57,054 nt of DNA from Mesotaenium endlicherianum (GCA_009602735.1 WELA01000937.1:8155-65208), one strand, 5' to 3'; shown: positions 1 to 10,898, numbered from the stretch's first letter. The notes: generated by a model not told the origin, from the letters alone. Translations and numbers: made by a program.

Positions 1-331
1 ACCTCGGTTAACCAAATCCACCGCCATCTCCCATCATCCCGAATTGCCATCCATCATAGGGATGTCATCTGGCCATTCATCTAGCATATCGTACTTAGGT
101 GTATGTCAAGGCAGTTCGCTGCTACCGAGTACGGAAGTCAGCTGGCTGTCAAAGAATGGGTCAACAAGCTGACTTATATGGACTTCAGCCTACTGCTTCC
201 GGCTGAGTCATTAAACTGATAATTATGTAAAGTCCAGCAGATTGACTATTAACTAAAGTTCAGCAGGCTGAACTTAATTAACTATTATATTTGAATGAAT
301 ATTATATCTACTAATATACTGATTCATTACA
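1..331 (-). repeat. Partial LTR of the chromovirus family (window-edge truncated)
   Basis: The sequence matches the terminal 330 bases of the complete LTRs at 10066-10785 and 18136-18854. It ends in the same terminus (gattcattaca), so it is the 5' part of a minus-strand LTR. The window edge removes the rest. The base after 331 starts a plus-strand ORF3 remnant, not a PPT in the same orientation, so this is a rearranged junction and not the edge of an intact element. Confidence 0.85.
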
Positions 332-790
332 CCCGGGGACGGAGAGGAGGAGGAGTTAGAGGAAGACGAGGAGGAAGGCGAGGAGGAGGACACTAGCCCC
401 GCCGTGATCCTGACGCCTGCCACATCCCTTATAAGGGAGAAGACGGGGTTGGCCATGCAGCAACTCGCTGAAGAGGAGGATATCACTTGGCTGGGGACTG
501 CCAGAGGACAGACCCCATCTCCAGGCAAGGAGACCCAGTCAGACAGGGCAGACAGGAGGGCTGGTCGGGAGATAGCCAGAGGCCTGCCAGCATCTCCCTC
601 GGAGAGAGGGCATGTACCCTTGGCTCATGTCGTGCAACATCCTTCTGGGATGCCGGTATACGTACCTGTCAGTTTGAGGGCTGCCCAGGAGAAGGCTGCC
701 TCCCTCGAGACTGTGCAGGAGGAAAGAGCCCAGTTACTGCGTTCTTCACGGGGTCCTTACACGGAGCCTCCCTCTCTGACAGGCTTTTGA
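332..790 (+). pseudogene. Chromovirus ORF3 C-terminal fragment, variant form
   Basis: An open plus-strand frame encodes an acidic Glu-rich stretch, then a segment resembling the C-terminal part of the extra ORF of the full-length element: shared motifs GHVPLA, QHP-GMPVYV and LRS-RGP, then a stop at 788-790. The middle (WLG-ARGQTPSPG, DRADR) matches the ORF3 variant at 31982-32697 better than the full-length copy, so at least two ORF3 sub-lineages exist. The 5' part is missing because a minus-oriented LTR abuts at 331. It is followed by PPT and 3' LTR in the correct order, so this is the 3' end of a plus-strand copy. Function unknown. Confidence 0.7.
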
Positions 791-904
791 AGGCCCCAAG
801 ACGGGATGAGGTCTGGCTCCCCTGAGTATAGGGCCTCAGGGACATCTCCCTCCTAATGGCAGTAGGCTGGGGACGGAAGGGACAGTACGCTGTTATTAGT
901 GTTA

Positions 905-941
905 GTGTTGTCGAGGCGACCACATGATAAGTTGGAGGGAC
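905..941 (+). promoter_or_regulatory. Pre-PPT hairpin and polypurine tract of a plus-strand copy
   Basis: A GTTGTCG-agg-CGAC inverted repeat (one arm partly decayed here) is followed by AAGTTGGAGGGA directly before the LTR start at 942. A purine-rich tract at this place primes plus-strand DNA synthesis in LTR elements. The same hairpin plus tract occurs at 10786-10826 and 29967-30001. Confidence 0.75.
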
Positions 942-1663
942 TGTAATGAATCAGTATATTGGTTGACATAATATTTATTTAAATAATATAGTGAATAAGG
1001 TTCAGCCTGCTGGACTCTAGTTAATGGTCAGTCTGCTGGACTTTATATTTTATATCAGTTTAATGACTCAGCCGGAAGTAGCAGGCTGGTGTCAGCTTAA
1101 GTCAGCTTGCTGACACATTCTTTGACAGCCAGCTGACTTCCGTACTCGGTAGCAGCGAACTGCCTCGATATGCATCTAAGTGTGGTATGCTAGATGAATG
1201 GCCAGATGACATCCCTATGATGGATGGCGATTCGGGATGATGGGAGATGGCGGTGAATTTGGTTAACCGAGGTCCTACCAGTGTGGTTAACTCCCGGGTA
1301 GGCGGTGCCATTGCACTGATCGTTGAACTGTAAACTCATTCCATGTACATATGCTAGGCATTGCTCTCGAGTTCGACATTCGGAAACGAGGCCAACTCTC
1401 TTGTACAGCTTATTGAGAGCGATCTGAATCCAAGGCAAGAAGCCATTGATACGCACTGTCTTCTAACCTTGCTTATGTATGAGTTAACTGATTTGCATTA
1501 TTAATGCTAGTTTACTCTCATTTGATTGACGAGTATTATCCACTGCTAGTGTGTTGTCCTTTGCCGTTTAACCAGTTAACGAAAAATACCATAAAGATTA
1601 CTTGCTGATATAAAGATCTTTTATTAATTGTTAATCGCCTATTCGGTAAGTCGATTCATTTCA
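942..1663 (+). repeat. Complete 3' LTR of a plus-strand chromovirus copy (722 bp)
   Basis: It starts TGTAATGAATC and ends GATTCATTTCA, the same termini as the other family LTRs, and aligns along its whole length with the reverse complement of 10066-10785. The right side (1664 on) enters a minus-strand ORF3, so this copy lies inside or against an oppositely oriented copy. Confidence 0.88.
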
Positions 1664-2540
1664 CAATATGAGGTGGTAGGATGAGGTAGCCGTCTAGCCC
1701 ATAGTGGAAGTCATCTGGTTGGACTCGGTCACACTCCTGCTTTTTGTTGGTGACGGTCATCCACCTCCAGTTTGTGGGCTGCTGGTAGTACTGTGGTCCA
1801 TGCTCAGCCGTTTTCAGCTTACAAGAGAACCAGTGGGGAGAGAACATTTGCTGCCCTGCTTCCCTGGTCAAGTACTCCCAGCTCCTCCTCTCAACTTCAT
1901 TGTAAGCTGGCAGTAGTATGAGGTAGAATACCGTATCCTTAAAGCTTACAGGCTGCATGCTCACCATCCTGATGAGTCTCTAATCTCCCACTATTCCAGG
2001 TACTGGAATTGGCTTGTTCTCCAACTCAGCTGCAAGGTACCGGGCTTTGTCTGCTGTATAGCCCACCATCTTGGCATAATCTTCGTAGAGGACCACACCA
2101 GTGTGTGTCTCAATGTACCTATCTAGTGCTTCAGCTCCTTCTCTCTGTAGAAGTGTTGTCTGTTCCAGCTTGTTGATCTTCTGGGCTGCCAGTAATGCTT
2201 CCTTCAAGTTATCAAAGGTTTGGCCACTCACCACAATATATCCGTAAGTGGCTAGGCTCTTCTGCTTGTCAGCTTCAGCCTTTTTCCTTCTCTACTCCTC
2301 TACTGCCGCCGCTTCTTCTTGTTGTTTCTTCTGTCTCTCCTCCTCAGCTTTCCTGAGGTTTTTTGCCTCCTGCTTCTTCTTCCTCTGTGCTTCCTCTGCC
2401 GCCTCTTGTTGTCTGCGGACCCTTTCTTGTTCTCTCCTGGTGAGGAACGTCGCCGCTAACTCATTTTGGTATTGCTCCATTGTCCTCCTGGCTTCTTTTG
2501 CCTTGCGCTTTTTATCTTTCTTTGGTGTGGTGGGGGCCAT
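1664..2540 (-). pseudogene. Chromovirus ORF3, truncated copy with nonsense codons
   Basis: On the minus strand this resembles the first half of the 558-aa ORF3 at 10899-12575: start MAPTT, a long Lys/Glu/Gln coiled coil, then the YIVV-GQTFDNLKEALLAAQ and THTGVVLYEDYAKMVGYTA segments and part of the FSPHWF region. It has at least two in-frame stops (near 2295 and 1979, the latter a Gln codon changed to TAG). It is cut off at 1663 by an LTR in the opposite orientation, so the acidic and Arg/Ser-rich C-terminal half is lost. A conserved leader intron (2542-2648) precedes it. Certainly non-functional as protein; useful as an independent copy for comparison. Confidence 0.8.
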
Positions 2541-2541
2541 C

Positions 2542-2648
2542 CTGCACATGTAATTAGGGCACAAGTTAGTAGGACCTCAACCTTTGTCACAGGAGTTGCA
2601 GGAAGAGAAGCAACTTTCTATTTTTATGGTAGGTTTGTTCCCGTTTAC
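2542..2648 (-). other. Predicted leader intron upstream of ORF3 (copy 1)
   Basis: Minus strand: donor AAG|GTAAAC, branch-site TACTAAC at 2565-2571, acceptor GTGCAG|GATGG, so the exon opens one base before the ORF3 ATG. The same three signals recur at 12577-12679 and, with a decayed acceptor, at 25258-25361. Confidence 0.6.
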
Positions 2649-2930
2649 CTTCCAGGGTGATTGCTAGGAGTTCACGTAGCTGCAGTGCGATAAAAAATAA
2701 ACGAATGAATGTGTATGCAGGGTGAGTTAAGTGATGTATTGATGTGCGAGTCCCTTTTTCATTCCGCCAACTTTGCTTAATGCGGGCCTGGCTGTCCCAT
2801 CTGTCACTATGCTGACACTTAGGATTCGATAACTGTCCCTTTCTCGCACACTAACTGTCATTTACTTTTCCCTCCAACTTAATTGGAGATAGGACCTTCT
2901 GTCACCTTCCCGTGTCAACTGAAATGACAG
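2649..2930 (-). other. Region between pol and ORF3, with internal PPT-like tract
   Basis: This noncoding spacer holds the purine tract TTAAGTTGGAGGG (2870-2882) and several TGACAG motifs. The tract is a near copy of the 3' PPT of the family. Comparable spacers lie at 12680-12842 and 24975-25257. Confidence 0.55.
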
Positions 2931-3424
2931 TTAGTGAGGTGCCCCAGCCGCCCGAAGATAAAACCGTTTCAACGCCCCTTTGGCATGGGTCAAATGGTCC
3001 TTAAATTCCCAAGTATCCCCAGAGGCATCGTGACCCTTCCATCTGACCAGGTATTTCATGTCATATTTAGGTGATCGACGGACAGAGCGAGCTTCCAAAA
3101 TCTCCTCGACCTCATATTCCTCAGGGTCATTATCCCTGACAGCGGGGACCGGTCTCGGTTGGACATGTAACCGACCAGTGAACAGTGTGTCACCTTTGAT
3201 GTATGGTTGCAGGTAGGAGACATTAAAGACCGGGTGACCCTTGTATTCCGCTGACATGTTCAATTTGTAAGCATTCTGACTGACACGGCGCACCACTGAA
3301 TATGGACCGACCCAGACCGGACCAACCTGTTTCTTGACCACACTTGGCAGGTACAGGTGTTGAGAATGCAGTTTGACCAAATTGCCCTTTGAAAATGTCA
3401 GCCCCCGACTGTGTTGATTAGCGA
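2931..3424 (-). pseudogene. Chromovirus integrase C-terminus with GPY/F module and chromodomain
   Basis: The minus-strand frame shows the GPY/F module ([13 protein letters not shown]) and a C-terminal chromodomain ([33 protein letters not shown]) with the expected aromatic residues. It is close to the C-terminus of the full-length copy. The match ends at about 3424, where a different gypsy element in plus orientation starts, so the integrase core, RNase H and RT are missing. In this element class chromodomains are known to direct integration by binding modified histone H3; that role here is inferred from the family. Confidence 0.85.
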
Positions 3425-4058
3425 CCCTTTCAGTTCCTTACCTGGGCCACCATATCGTCCCTGGGGGGTTAACGCCGCAACAAGTTAAGGTCGATGCTAT
3501 TCGGCGACTACCAGTTCCGACGGATGTGTCTAGGTTAAGGGCCTACATGGGGATCACGGGGTATTATTGTTGTTTTTGCCCTGATTTTAGTGCGATTGCG
3601 GCCTCTTTGCATGAACTCCTGGAGAAGGATGTGCCTTGGGAATGGACTCGGGAACGTCAAGTAGCTTTTGACAAATTGAAGGATCTCCTATCCTCTGCCC
3701 CTATCTTACACAGACCAAATTACAGTAAGCCGTTTTTCCTTCACACTGATTGGAGTCATCTCGGTTTGGGGCTGTTCTAGCTCAGGTGGATGAGGAAGGT
3801 CATGAATATGTTGTTGCTTATGCCAGTCGTAGTAACAACTCTGCCGAACGGAATTATAATTCGTATGAAGGAGAATGCTTGGCTGCAGTGTGGGCTGTAG
3901 TGCACTTTCGTCCATACCTCTATGGTACTCACTTCACACTCATCACCGATCACCAACCCCTTAAATGGTTGATGACTAACCAAAAACTCACGAGTAAACA
4001 CGCACGTTGGGCTCTCATACTTCAGGAGTACAATTTCACCATTGAACATAAGGCTGAT
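3425..4058 (+). pseudogene. PHD-type gypsy element, part 1: RT thumb and RNase H
   Basis: Plus-strand gypsy pol: the RT thumb (LGHHIVPGGLTPQ, then LRAYMGITGYYC) and RNase H (LHTDWS; LITDHQPLKWL). A one-base frameshift near 3775 splits the frame, so it is a pseudogene. Coding stops at about 4058 after IEHKAD and resumes at 7292 with NQDADGLSR, the usual RNase H-to-integrase linker, because a piggyBac transposon is inserted between. The 5' half of the element (LTR, gag, protease, RT fingers and palm) is absent. This family differs from the chromovirus around it: the tail carries a PHD finger, not a chromodomain. Confidence 0.85.
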
Positions 4059-4062
4059 ATAA

Positions 4063-7000
4063 ACTCTAGATTTACTGCTTATAGGACCAAAACGGACACC
4101 ACAATAGCCTATCTTTGAATGCTCATACTAAAATCAGTGCTTATGTGGTACATAAGAGCCATATACTGAATCTACTTTGAGTAAGCAATCTGGCAATGTA
4201 CTTTTTCCATTTTTTCCGGGATTTTTTAGTGTACTTTTTTGTACAACAAGGAAAACACACGTGTGAGGTCCCACAAGTACATTTCTTCTCAGCACAATAT
4301 CCGGAAAAGTACAACTTATTTTTAGGTCCTGATTTTTCCAGCATTTATCCTGATGTAAGGAGGACAGTGCACTTTAGATATATGCAATTCATTTAGTATC
4401 CTAGCTGCAACACCAGCCCAATGTTTGGGACCCAAATTGACACCAAGTTTTTTGGTCATTGGTCCGTTAAGGAATCTAAGGAAATGCATCATGCAGATTT
4501 ATTGTTTGGTGCATAACTTTTACAATTCTTGATGGAAATCATTGAAACAAGTTCAGGCATGCTTGAAATACCTTACACAAGCACTATGAAACATGAAAGC
4601 ACCAAAAACATGTAAAGCGAAAATTATGAGTCTTGTCATGTATGGCTCCATGGCCGACGCGTCGGAAAATCTGGTATATGGCAGATGGTGTGAGGTAAAA
4701 AAAAATTAGTCAGAGAATTATGCACCTTTCATCTATGCTACTGTTTAGGAGCACCAGTGGGCAACCTCTTCCTACCACAATCTAGATGCTCTATGTTTCT
4801 GGTAGTGTGAAATTTTTTAAAGCAAGGAGTGGGATGTAAGGCAACATTACATCGTATACACATGAACTGGCACCTCTTCTTCCTTGCTGCAGCTCCTAAG
4901 TCAAAGTACTTAGCACTACACACCACACAGCTTGCCCTTTCTCCTTTCTTCACCTTCTCAGAAAAGTGCCTCCCAGCCCACCTGTGCTCTCCAGCAGCTC
5001 CTGCTGCACTTGACCTGGTCTGCCTGTCGCGAGGATGTACCCACTCCGACATCTCCCTCACTAGTTGCAACATGAACAAGTATCTGTCAGCACTAGGGTG
5101 GGCCAGCTCATACAATATGTATGCATTAGCAATGGCACCATCAAATAAGCCCCAATACAGGCGGTGCCACCACTTCCTAGCTACCTGCTCAGTCTCCACA
5201 GAGTAGTTGTCTCTCAAGCATAACTTGTCAAACTGATCGACCGCGTCTTTGTACATGTTATAGTGCTTCACAATCTCAGGTGCAGGTATAGTCTTAGTCT
5301 CTCCTCCCTTCTGTCTCCTCTCAACCTCAACTACAGTAAGACCTCGACAGTTAGACAAGAGATACACAGGCTTCTTGTCTTGCCAAACTACAGCTACCTG
5401 TTCAGGCCATTCTGACACGAGCGCTGCGAATGACCCTTGCTCCGCCTCTTTCTCTCCTGCAGGTATGTCTAAGACCAGCTGCTTAGTAGGATAGTGCATT
5501 CTATTTACAACTGTGCCTGTTGCTCCATGGCCAAACTCTGACAGTGCTCTCACAAGTACAGGACTTGTGAAGCCTCTATTTAATACAAAGCTGTAAGTCT
5601 GACCCTCTGGCAAAGTGTTGACCATCTCCAAAACAAGAGTGGTATTTCTGCCAGGTCTCTTGACCTTGTCAAATACTACAAAGTTCCAACAATAATATGT
5701 GACACTATCAACCAGTGTGAAAAACTCAATGCCAAATTTGTAAGGCTTCTTAGGACAATACACCGGGACTGGACACTGTCTATTTCTAGTTGGAATAAGT
5801 CTCTCATCGACTGTCATGTGCACACTTGAATCATAGTTTTCCTTGAATGTTCTTTTGAGTAGCTCTATGAAGGGTTGACACTGCCAGAGCTTATACTGGT
5901 TTACAGGACCAAATTGTCATTCTTCCAGTACATGGTGTACCTAGGCAAGGGATTCAATGCCATAGCAATACACAAGCCATGCCATATGATGAGCTCACTA
6001 GTGGTGAGCTGGTTCCATTGCTTTGCACCTTCACTATGTGCATATGCATTGGTTGCAGAAACCATGGAGTCATACCAGTCTATACCAATGAGAAGGCTCA
6101 AAACAGCAAAGGGGCTGAAGTTGTGAAAGTGCCTTGTGCTCACTCTGGCCAGACCTGTGGCCAGAGTGCTGACAGGCTTCACCACCTAAGGTGGAACTTC
6201 ACCTTCAGCAGCAGGCCTCCAGGAGTACTCCTCTCTGTTGGCAGGCTCCTCAACTTCTTCTTCTTCAGCAGCAGCAGGCACCATTGGCTCTCCTTCAGAC
6301 TCCAGCTCCGTGTCTGAGCTGTACTCCTCTTCATCTGAGTGCCTGTTCTTCTTCTTGCTGTAGCCCCTCTTTGCCCTCCTCTTAGCAGTCTCCCTTGCCA
6401 CTACCACCCTGTTCCTTCTCTCTTCCCTGTTAGCAGGCACAGACATGTCTGGTCATGTCTGTTTTGATGGTCTCCCTCTTTTTCGTGTTGACTCTACCGG
6501 TTCTAAGCCTATTTTCGACTCTTCCTCTGTGTCTATTGTGTCTGCTACTGATGTGGGAGTGTCTTCCGGTGGTGTGGGAGTGTCTTTTGGTGGTGTGGGA
6601 GTATCTTCAGGTTCGGGGGGGGTGTTTACAATGCTAGGAGTAACTTCAATCAATGAGAAGCAGGAAGCTGTGAAAGTGGGTCCGAAGAGGCCTCAACTCT
6701 AACAACTCCCTCATATGGGCAAAACCAACAAAATTCGGGGATAGAAGGCATGTATTGTAGTATTTGCCTGCGTCCCGTGTTTTGTACTCTCCATCGTAGC
6801 CAAAATAGATCTTAAACTTGGTTTCTTTGGTCTTATGCACCTCTTCCTCTAATGTTCCGACCAAAAAAAATTCTTTGTAATGCACTCCAAACTCTTGTGC
6901 TGCCCAAGTTTCACCCCAGATCTTACTAGGTGTTAGTATCTTAGTGCCTACAGCTACCGAGGGGCCTGTAGACGAAGAAGCGATGTCAGCCATGGCTTCT

Positions 7001-7291
7001 GTAGCATGCAAAGCGAAAGAAATGACAGACAAGAAGAGGCCTGTTCAAAGGTCAAAATCGAAACAGAAAGTGACCTCTTTGTGGCCGGCAAACTTACATA
7101 ACTTCGTCATATATTGGCCGTTATGGCTAAAACTAATTTGCCGGAGGGGTTTGAGTTATGACACATCCAATGAGCCTATTTTCAGACAATTCCGATTAAA
7201 AAAAAGTAGGCTAAGGGGGTGTAGAATTTTGCCTAGTTATGGGACATGATTTGGTTCCAGAACCAAAATAGGACCCACAGTATAGCTAGTG
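4063..7291 (-). mobile_element. Decayed piggyBac-type DNA transposon inserted in a gypsy element
   Basis: About 3.2 kb between two halves of a gypsy pol. The right end abuts TTAA (7292-7295) and the left end abuts ATAA (4059-4062), read as a mutated TTAA target duplication. Reading inward, both ends share an imperfect terminal inverted repeat around CTAG-T-TACTG. Inside is a piggyBac-family transposase on the minus strand. TTAA targeting is known for piggyBac. The ends are diverged and the transposase is broken, so this is an old insertion. Confidence 0.8.
4738..7032 (-). pseudogene. PiggyBac-family transposase (DDE_Tnp_1_7 type), broken
   Basis: The main minus-strand frame (5823-4738, 361 aa, open further upstream) has the family hallmarks: first catalytic Asp in MTVDERLIP, the third in AVDQFDKL, and a C-terminal Cys/His cross-brace (CVVC, CIRC, then H and C residues). 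At the second catalytic position, in LNRGFTSP, an Asn stands where the family has Asp, so catalysis is probably lost. The N-terminal half continues upstream but is broken: a frameshift near 5905, in-frame stops near 6187 and 6451, and another frameshift near 6650. Upstream pieces hold a basic/acidic low-complexity region and an AT-hook-like RKRGRPSK. Roles of the most N-terminal part (6650-7032) are not recognised. Cut-and-paste transposition at TTAA is the family function. Confidence 0.85.
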
Positions 7292-8927
7292 TTAAGGAAC
7301 CAGGATGCAGATGGCCTCAGCCGCAACCCTGACCCCTCAGACGTTGATCTCACTGGGGCTTATTTTGCCTCAAGCCAGCAAGAACATATCCGGCCAGCCT
7401 GGCATGCTGCCTATTATCTCGGTCTTCTCCCTACTCCTGTTGGCGCGTGTGCAATCAGCCCGGCTTTCCTCCCGCGTGCAGTGCCTGATGTGTGGTCTGA
7501 TTCTGCTGTGATGGAGTATTTGCGCACTCATACTTGGTCTTCTCCCCTCTCGTCGCGTGAATGAGACCGAGTTTTGCATCGTTGTGTTCGATATCACTGG
7601 CATGAAGGGACTTTGTTACGTGCACCACACCCGAGTCGTCCCACCCCCTCCCGAACGCATACCTCTCATTCGTAAAATCCATGAAGAGTCTGGGCACTTC
7701 GGAGTCAAACGCATGAGTTCTCTTCTGCAAACCGAGTTTTGGTGGGAGGGGTTGGTCACTCAGGTCAGCAATTTTGTTCGTTCATGCACGTTGTGTGACC
7801 GCGTTAAGAACACTTTCAATGCACTCCCCTTCGTTCTCAATCTTCTTCCCCTGCGTGGGCTTTTCTATCGATGGTCACTGGATTTGGCTGGGCCTTTACC
7901 CCTCTCTAAGTGTGGGATGCGTTACATCCTTGTCATGATTGAGCACCTCACCAAGTGGATCGAGTTGGTGAGTATTCCTAATAAGTTCGGTGCCTACATT
8001 GCTAGAGCGTTCACTGAGCGAGTTCTATGTTGCTATGGGGCGTGTGTTGAGGTCCTCACTGATCAAGGGTCAGAGTTTTAGGGTAATTTGGCTAAGTTGC
8101 TTGATAAGTCATTTATTGATCATTGCACTACCTCTCGAGACCACCCTCAGGCTGATGGGCTTGCTGAACGGATAGTCCAGACAGTCAAGCGCAGCATGCG
8201 TAAGTATGCTCTCATGTGTGATGTGTCTGACTGGGATGTACGCATTGCGTGGCTTGCCATGGATTACAACTTCAGCAACCAAGCCTCTTTGCGTTCGTAC
8301 TCACCTTACTTCCTCCTCTATGGTCGAGAACCCCTTCTTCCCTTTGCCATTCATCATCGTGTCAGTACCCATCCACACTGATGATCACGACCTGCTATTG
8401 ACTCACCTCAACGAGAGAGCTGCCTTGTTCTTAAGCACATGCCTATCGCTATGGATAACTTGCTCACTGCTCAATACCGAGACACTCTACGTTATGCTCG
8501 TTTGCGTAGTGGGGTGTACAAGCCACGCATGGTCAAGTTTGAGGGCGGCAATTATGTCTATTTGCATCAGGAAGTGTGAGATACCCTCGACGTTCGTGCT
8601 GGACCTGTGATTCTGCGTGTGCGCACAGTCAGTCCTAATGGGGTCCTTATGCTTGAGGGGTTCGGTGATCGTACCGTTCGTGAGAACATGAAGAATTGCG
8701 CACCATGCCACTTGCCTAATATTGTGCACGAAGTTGACCCACTGAGAGCCACGGTCCCAGCTAATCACCCATGTCAAGGGTGTGATTCTAGTCGTCGTCC
8801 TGCTTCTATGCTGTTGTGCGATTGTTGTAATGTTGGTTGGCACTTGGTTTGTTTGGTTCCACCTTTATTTAAAGTCCCTGAAGGTGATTGGCTTTGCCCT
8901 TTGTGCAGACCACCACCTCTAGCTTAG
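7292..8927 (+). pseudogene. PHD-type gypsy element, part 2: integrase plus C-terminal PHD finger
   Basis: Resumes pol after the piggyBac insertion. Integrase: HHCC zinc-binding domain (HEESGHFG, CTLCDRVK), catalytic core with Asp in LDLAGP, Asp in LTDQGSEF and Glu in LAERIVQ. A nonsense codon follows LTDQGSEF, a frameshift lies near 8375 and a stop near 8578. The last frame (8607-8927) ends in a complete C4HC3 PHD finger: CQGC, CDCC, WHLVC, GDWLCPLC, with Cys-x4-His spacing as in true PHD fingers. PHD fingers bind histone H3 tails in known proteins, so this module plausibly replaces the chromodomain in targeting integration. That is inference. Confidence 0.85.
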
Positions 8928-9656
8928 GACCCCCTCATTACTTCCCCCCTTTTTTGTATTTCCGTCACGTTTCCTTTTCTTTGCGTATACATTGATTTTT
9001 CGTTTGCTTCCGCACCGTCGTTGCAGGTCACCCTTCCCCTTCATGGTGGCTGGAGTCCCTGCTCCACAATTCGCGGAGGCTCCCGCCGCCGATGCTGACG
9101 CCTGCTATCGCAGACGCTCTTCATGGTAGTTTCCTGGAGCGCGCGCGCACGCCTTCTCAGTGGCCCCGAGGTCGTCAGTCGGCCGCGTCGCCCCACCTCT
9201 TTCTCGTTTCAAATTCCTACCCCGTGTCCGTTTGACACGTGTACAACTTGGAGTACCTCCCGCCAGGGTTTTACTCCCTAGCTCTCGAGAGACCATCCAC
9301 ACTTCCGTTGTTCCTGATGATCACATTCCAGCTCCTCCGCGTTCAGCTGCGCTCACAGTATCTTGCCCGCAGCTGGGGGGGGGGTTTTCATAGCTCATTT
9401 TTTGCTCCTTAGGTAGTGCTTAATAGCTCCTCAGTTGCCCACTAGTGCCCATCAGTGCCCAATTCAGACCTCTCGTATTCTCTTTCATTTACAGCTCATA
9501 AGCTGTGGGCTTTTCCCCCTAATAGGGGGGGTTTTTTCCCACGGCACCTAGATTAGCCAGTTCTTGTCCAGTCCTTTAGAGCCACGTACAGTCCTTGCTA
9601 TTTCAGCACTTGTGTAGATAGGGGTGTCGATGCCTAGCGTCTGCCGACGGTCACTG
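8928..9656 (+). other. 3' tail of the PHD-type gypsy element, LTR not delimited
   Basis: No further pol coding after the stop at 8925-8927. The stretch contains two G-runs (about 9377 and 9523) that could be polypurine tracts, and a splice-acceptor-like TTGCAG near 9027. I could not find a repeated LTR to fix the boundary. At 9657 a minus-strand gypsy fragment begins. Confidence 0.4.
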
Positions 9657-10065
9657 TTACGACATGACCCGAGTAAGGAGAGTCATGCGCTTCACGTAAT
9701 AGCACATTTCTGACTTGGCCTTCTGGGACCACAATGCGTCCATTGTGCCACCAAAATCCCTTCTCAAACGTATAGTTTGAGATAGCGCTCCTTTTGTCCA
9801 CACTGCCAATCCTACAAGGTTCAAGACTATGCCCAAGTGATCTAGGAACACCGGATCCTCAACATAGCCATTTTTTATCATTTGATGCAAGTCAAAATCA
9901 TTCAAACATAGCAAGGCCATTTGAGATGGGTTCGTTCAGTTAAACGCGTGGAGGGGTACAGTTGAATCAAGAGTGGCCACCCGTGAAACGTGACCAATTT
10001 GTTTTGAATTCCCCGCCACGGGCCCCATTAGCAAGAGAACAGTATGGGGGATCCAACTTAATGGA
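9657..10065 (-). pseudogene. Older gypsy element, integrase N-terminal linker fragment
   Basis: On the minus strand, after a frameshift, this reads FWWHNGRIVVPEGQ then LREAHDSPYSGH, the typical lead-in to the gypsy integrase zinc-binding domain. It is the downstream continuation of the RNase H fragment at 18855-19128; the two are separated by the full-length chromovirus at 10066-18854. Removing that insertion and one 5-bp duplication brings the RNase H end (NVADSL) in frame with this fragment. Several frame breaks show it was already or has since become dead. Confidence 0.75.
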
Positions 10066-10785
10066 TGGAATGAATCGACTTACCAAATAGGCGATTAACA
10101 ATTAATAAAGATTTTTATATCAGCAAGTAATCTTTATGGTACTTTCCGTTAACTGTTTAACGGCAAAAGGACAACGCACTAGGAGTGAATAATACTCGTC
10201 AGTCAAATGAGAGTAAACTAGCATCAATAATGCAAATCAGTAAACTCATACATAAGCAAGGTTAGAAGACAGTGCGTATCAATGGCTTCTCGCCTTGGAT
10301 TCAGATCTCTCTCAGTAAGCTATACAAGAGAGTTGGCCTCGTTTCCGAATGCCGAACTCGAGAGCAATGCCTAGCATATGTACATGGAATGAGTTTACTG
10401 TTCAACGGTCAGTGCGATGGCACCGCCTACCCGGGAGTTAACCACGTTGGTAGGACCTCGGTTAACCAAATCCACCGCCATCTCCCATCATCCCGAATAG
10501 CCATCCATCATAGGGATGTCATCTGGCTATTCATCTAGCATATCGCACTTAGATGCATATCAAGGCAGTTCGCTGCTACCGAGTACGGAAGTCAGCTGGC
10601 TGTCAAAGAATGTGTCAGCAAGCTGACTTAAGTTGACTTCAGCCTGCTGCTTTCGGCTGAGTCATTAAACTGATAATTATGTAAAGTCCAGCAGACTGAC
10701 TATTAACTAAAGTTCAGCAGGCTGAACTTAATTAACTATTATATTTAAATGAATATTATATCCACTAATATACTGATTCATTACA
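10066..10785 (-). repeat. 3' LTR of the full-length chromovirus (720 bp)
   Basis: Begins TG and ends CA on the plus strand (TGGAATGAATCG to GATTCATTACA) and aligns end to end with 18136-18854. It contains short palindromes such as GTTCAGCAGGCTGAAC. Confidence 0.92.
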
Positions 10786-10826
10786 ATCCCTCCAACTTAA
10801 CTTGTTGTCGCCTCGACAACATTAAA
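10786..10826 (-). promoter_or_regulatory. Hairpin and polypurine tract before the 3' LTR
   Basis: Minus strand: the perfect inverted repeat GTTGTCG-agg-CGACAAC, then AAGTTAAGTTGGAGGGAT directly at the LTR border. The purine tract is the expected plus-strand primer. The adjacent hairpin is conserved in the copies at 905-941 and 29967-30001. Confidence 0.8.
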
Positions 10827-10898
10827 CTGCAGAAATTTTAAATAAGGGAACTGAACCTGACCAGCCTCCCTTACTGACTGCCTCTTCAGCGTGTCACC

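Noticed and set aside
9370..9540. G-runs as a definite polypurine tract and LTR start of the PHD-type gypsy element
   Set aside because: No second LTR copy in the window to confirm a boundary.
10272..10538. An 88-codon frame inside the LTR, also seen at 18341-18607 and in the reverse LTR at 1190-1456
   Set aside because: It starts with GTG, not ATG, is antisense to the element, and is shared only because the LTRs are similar.
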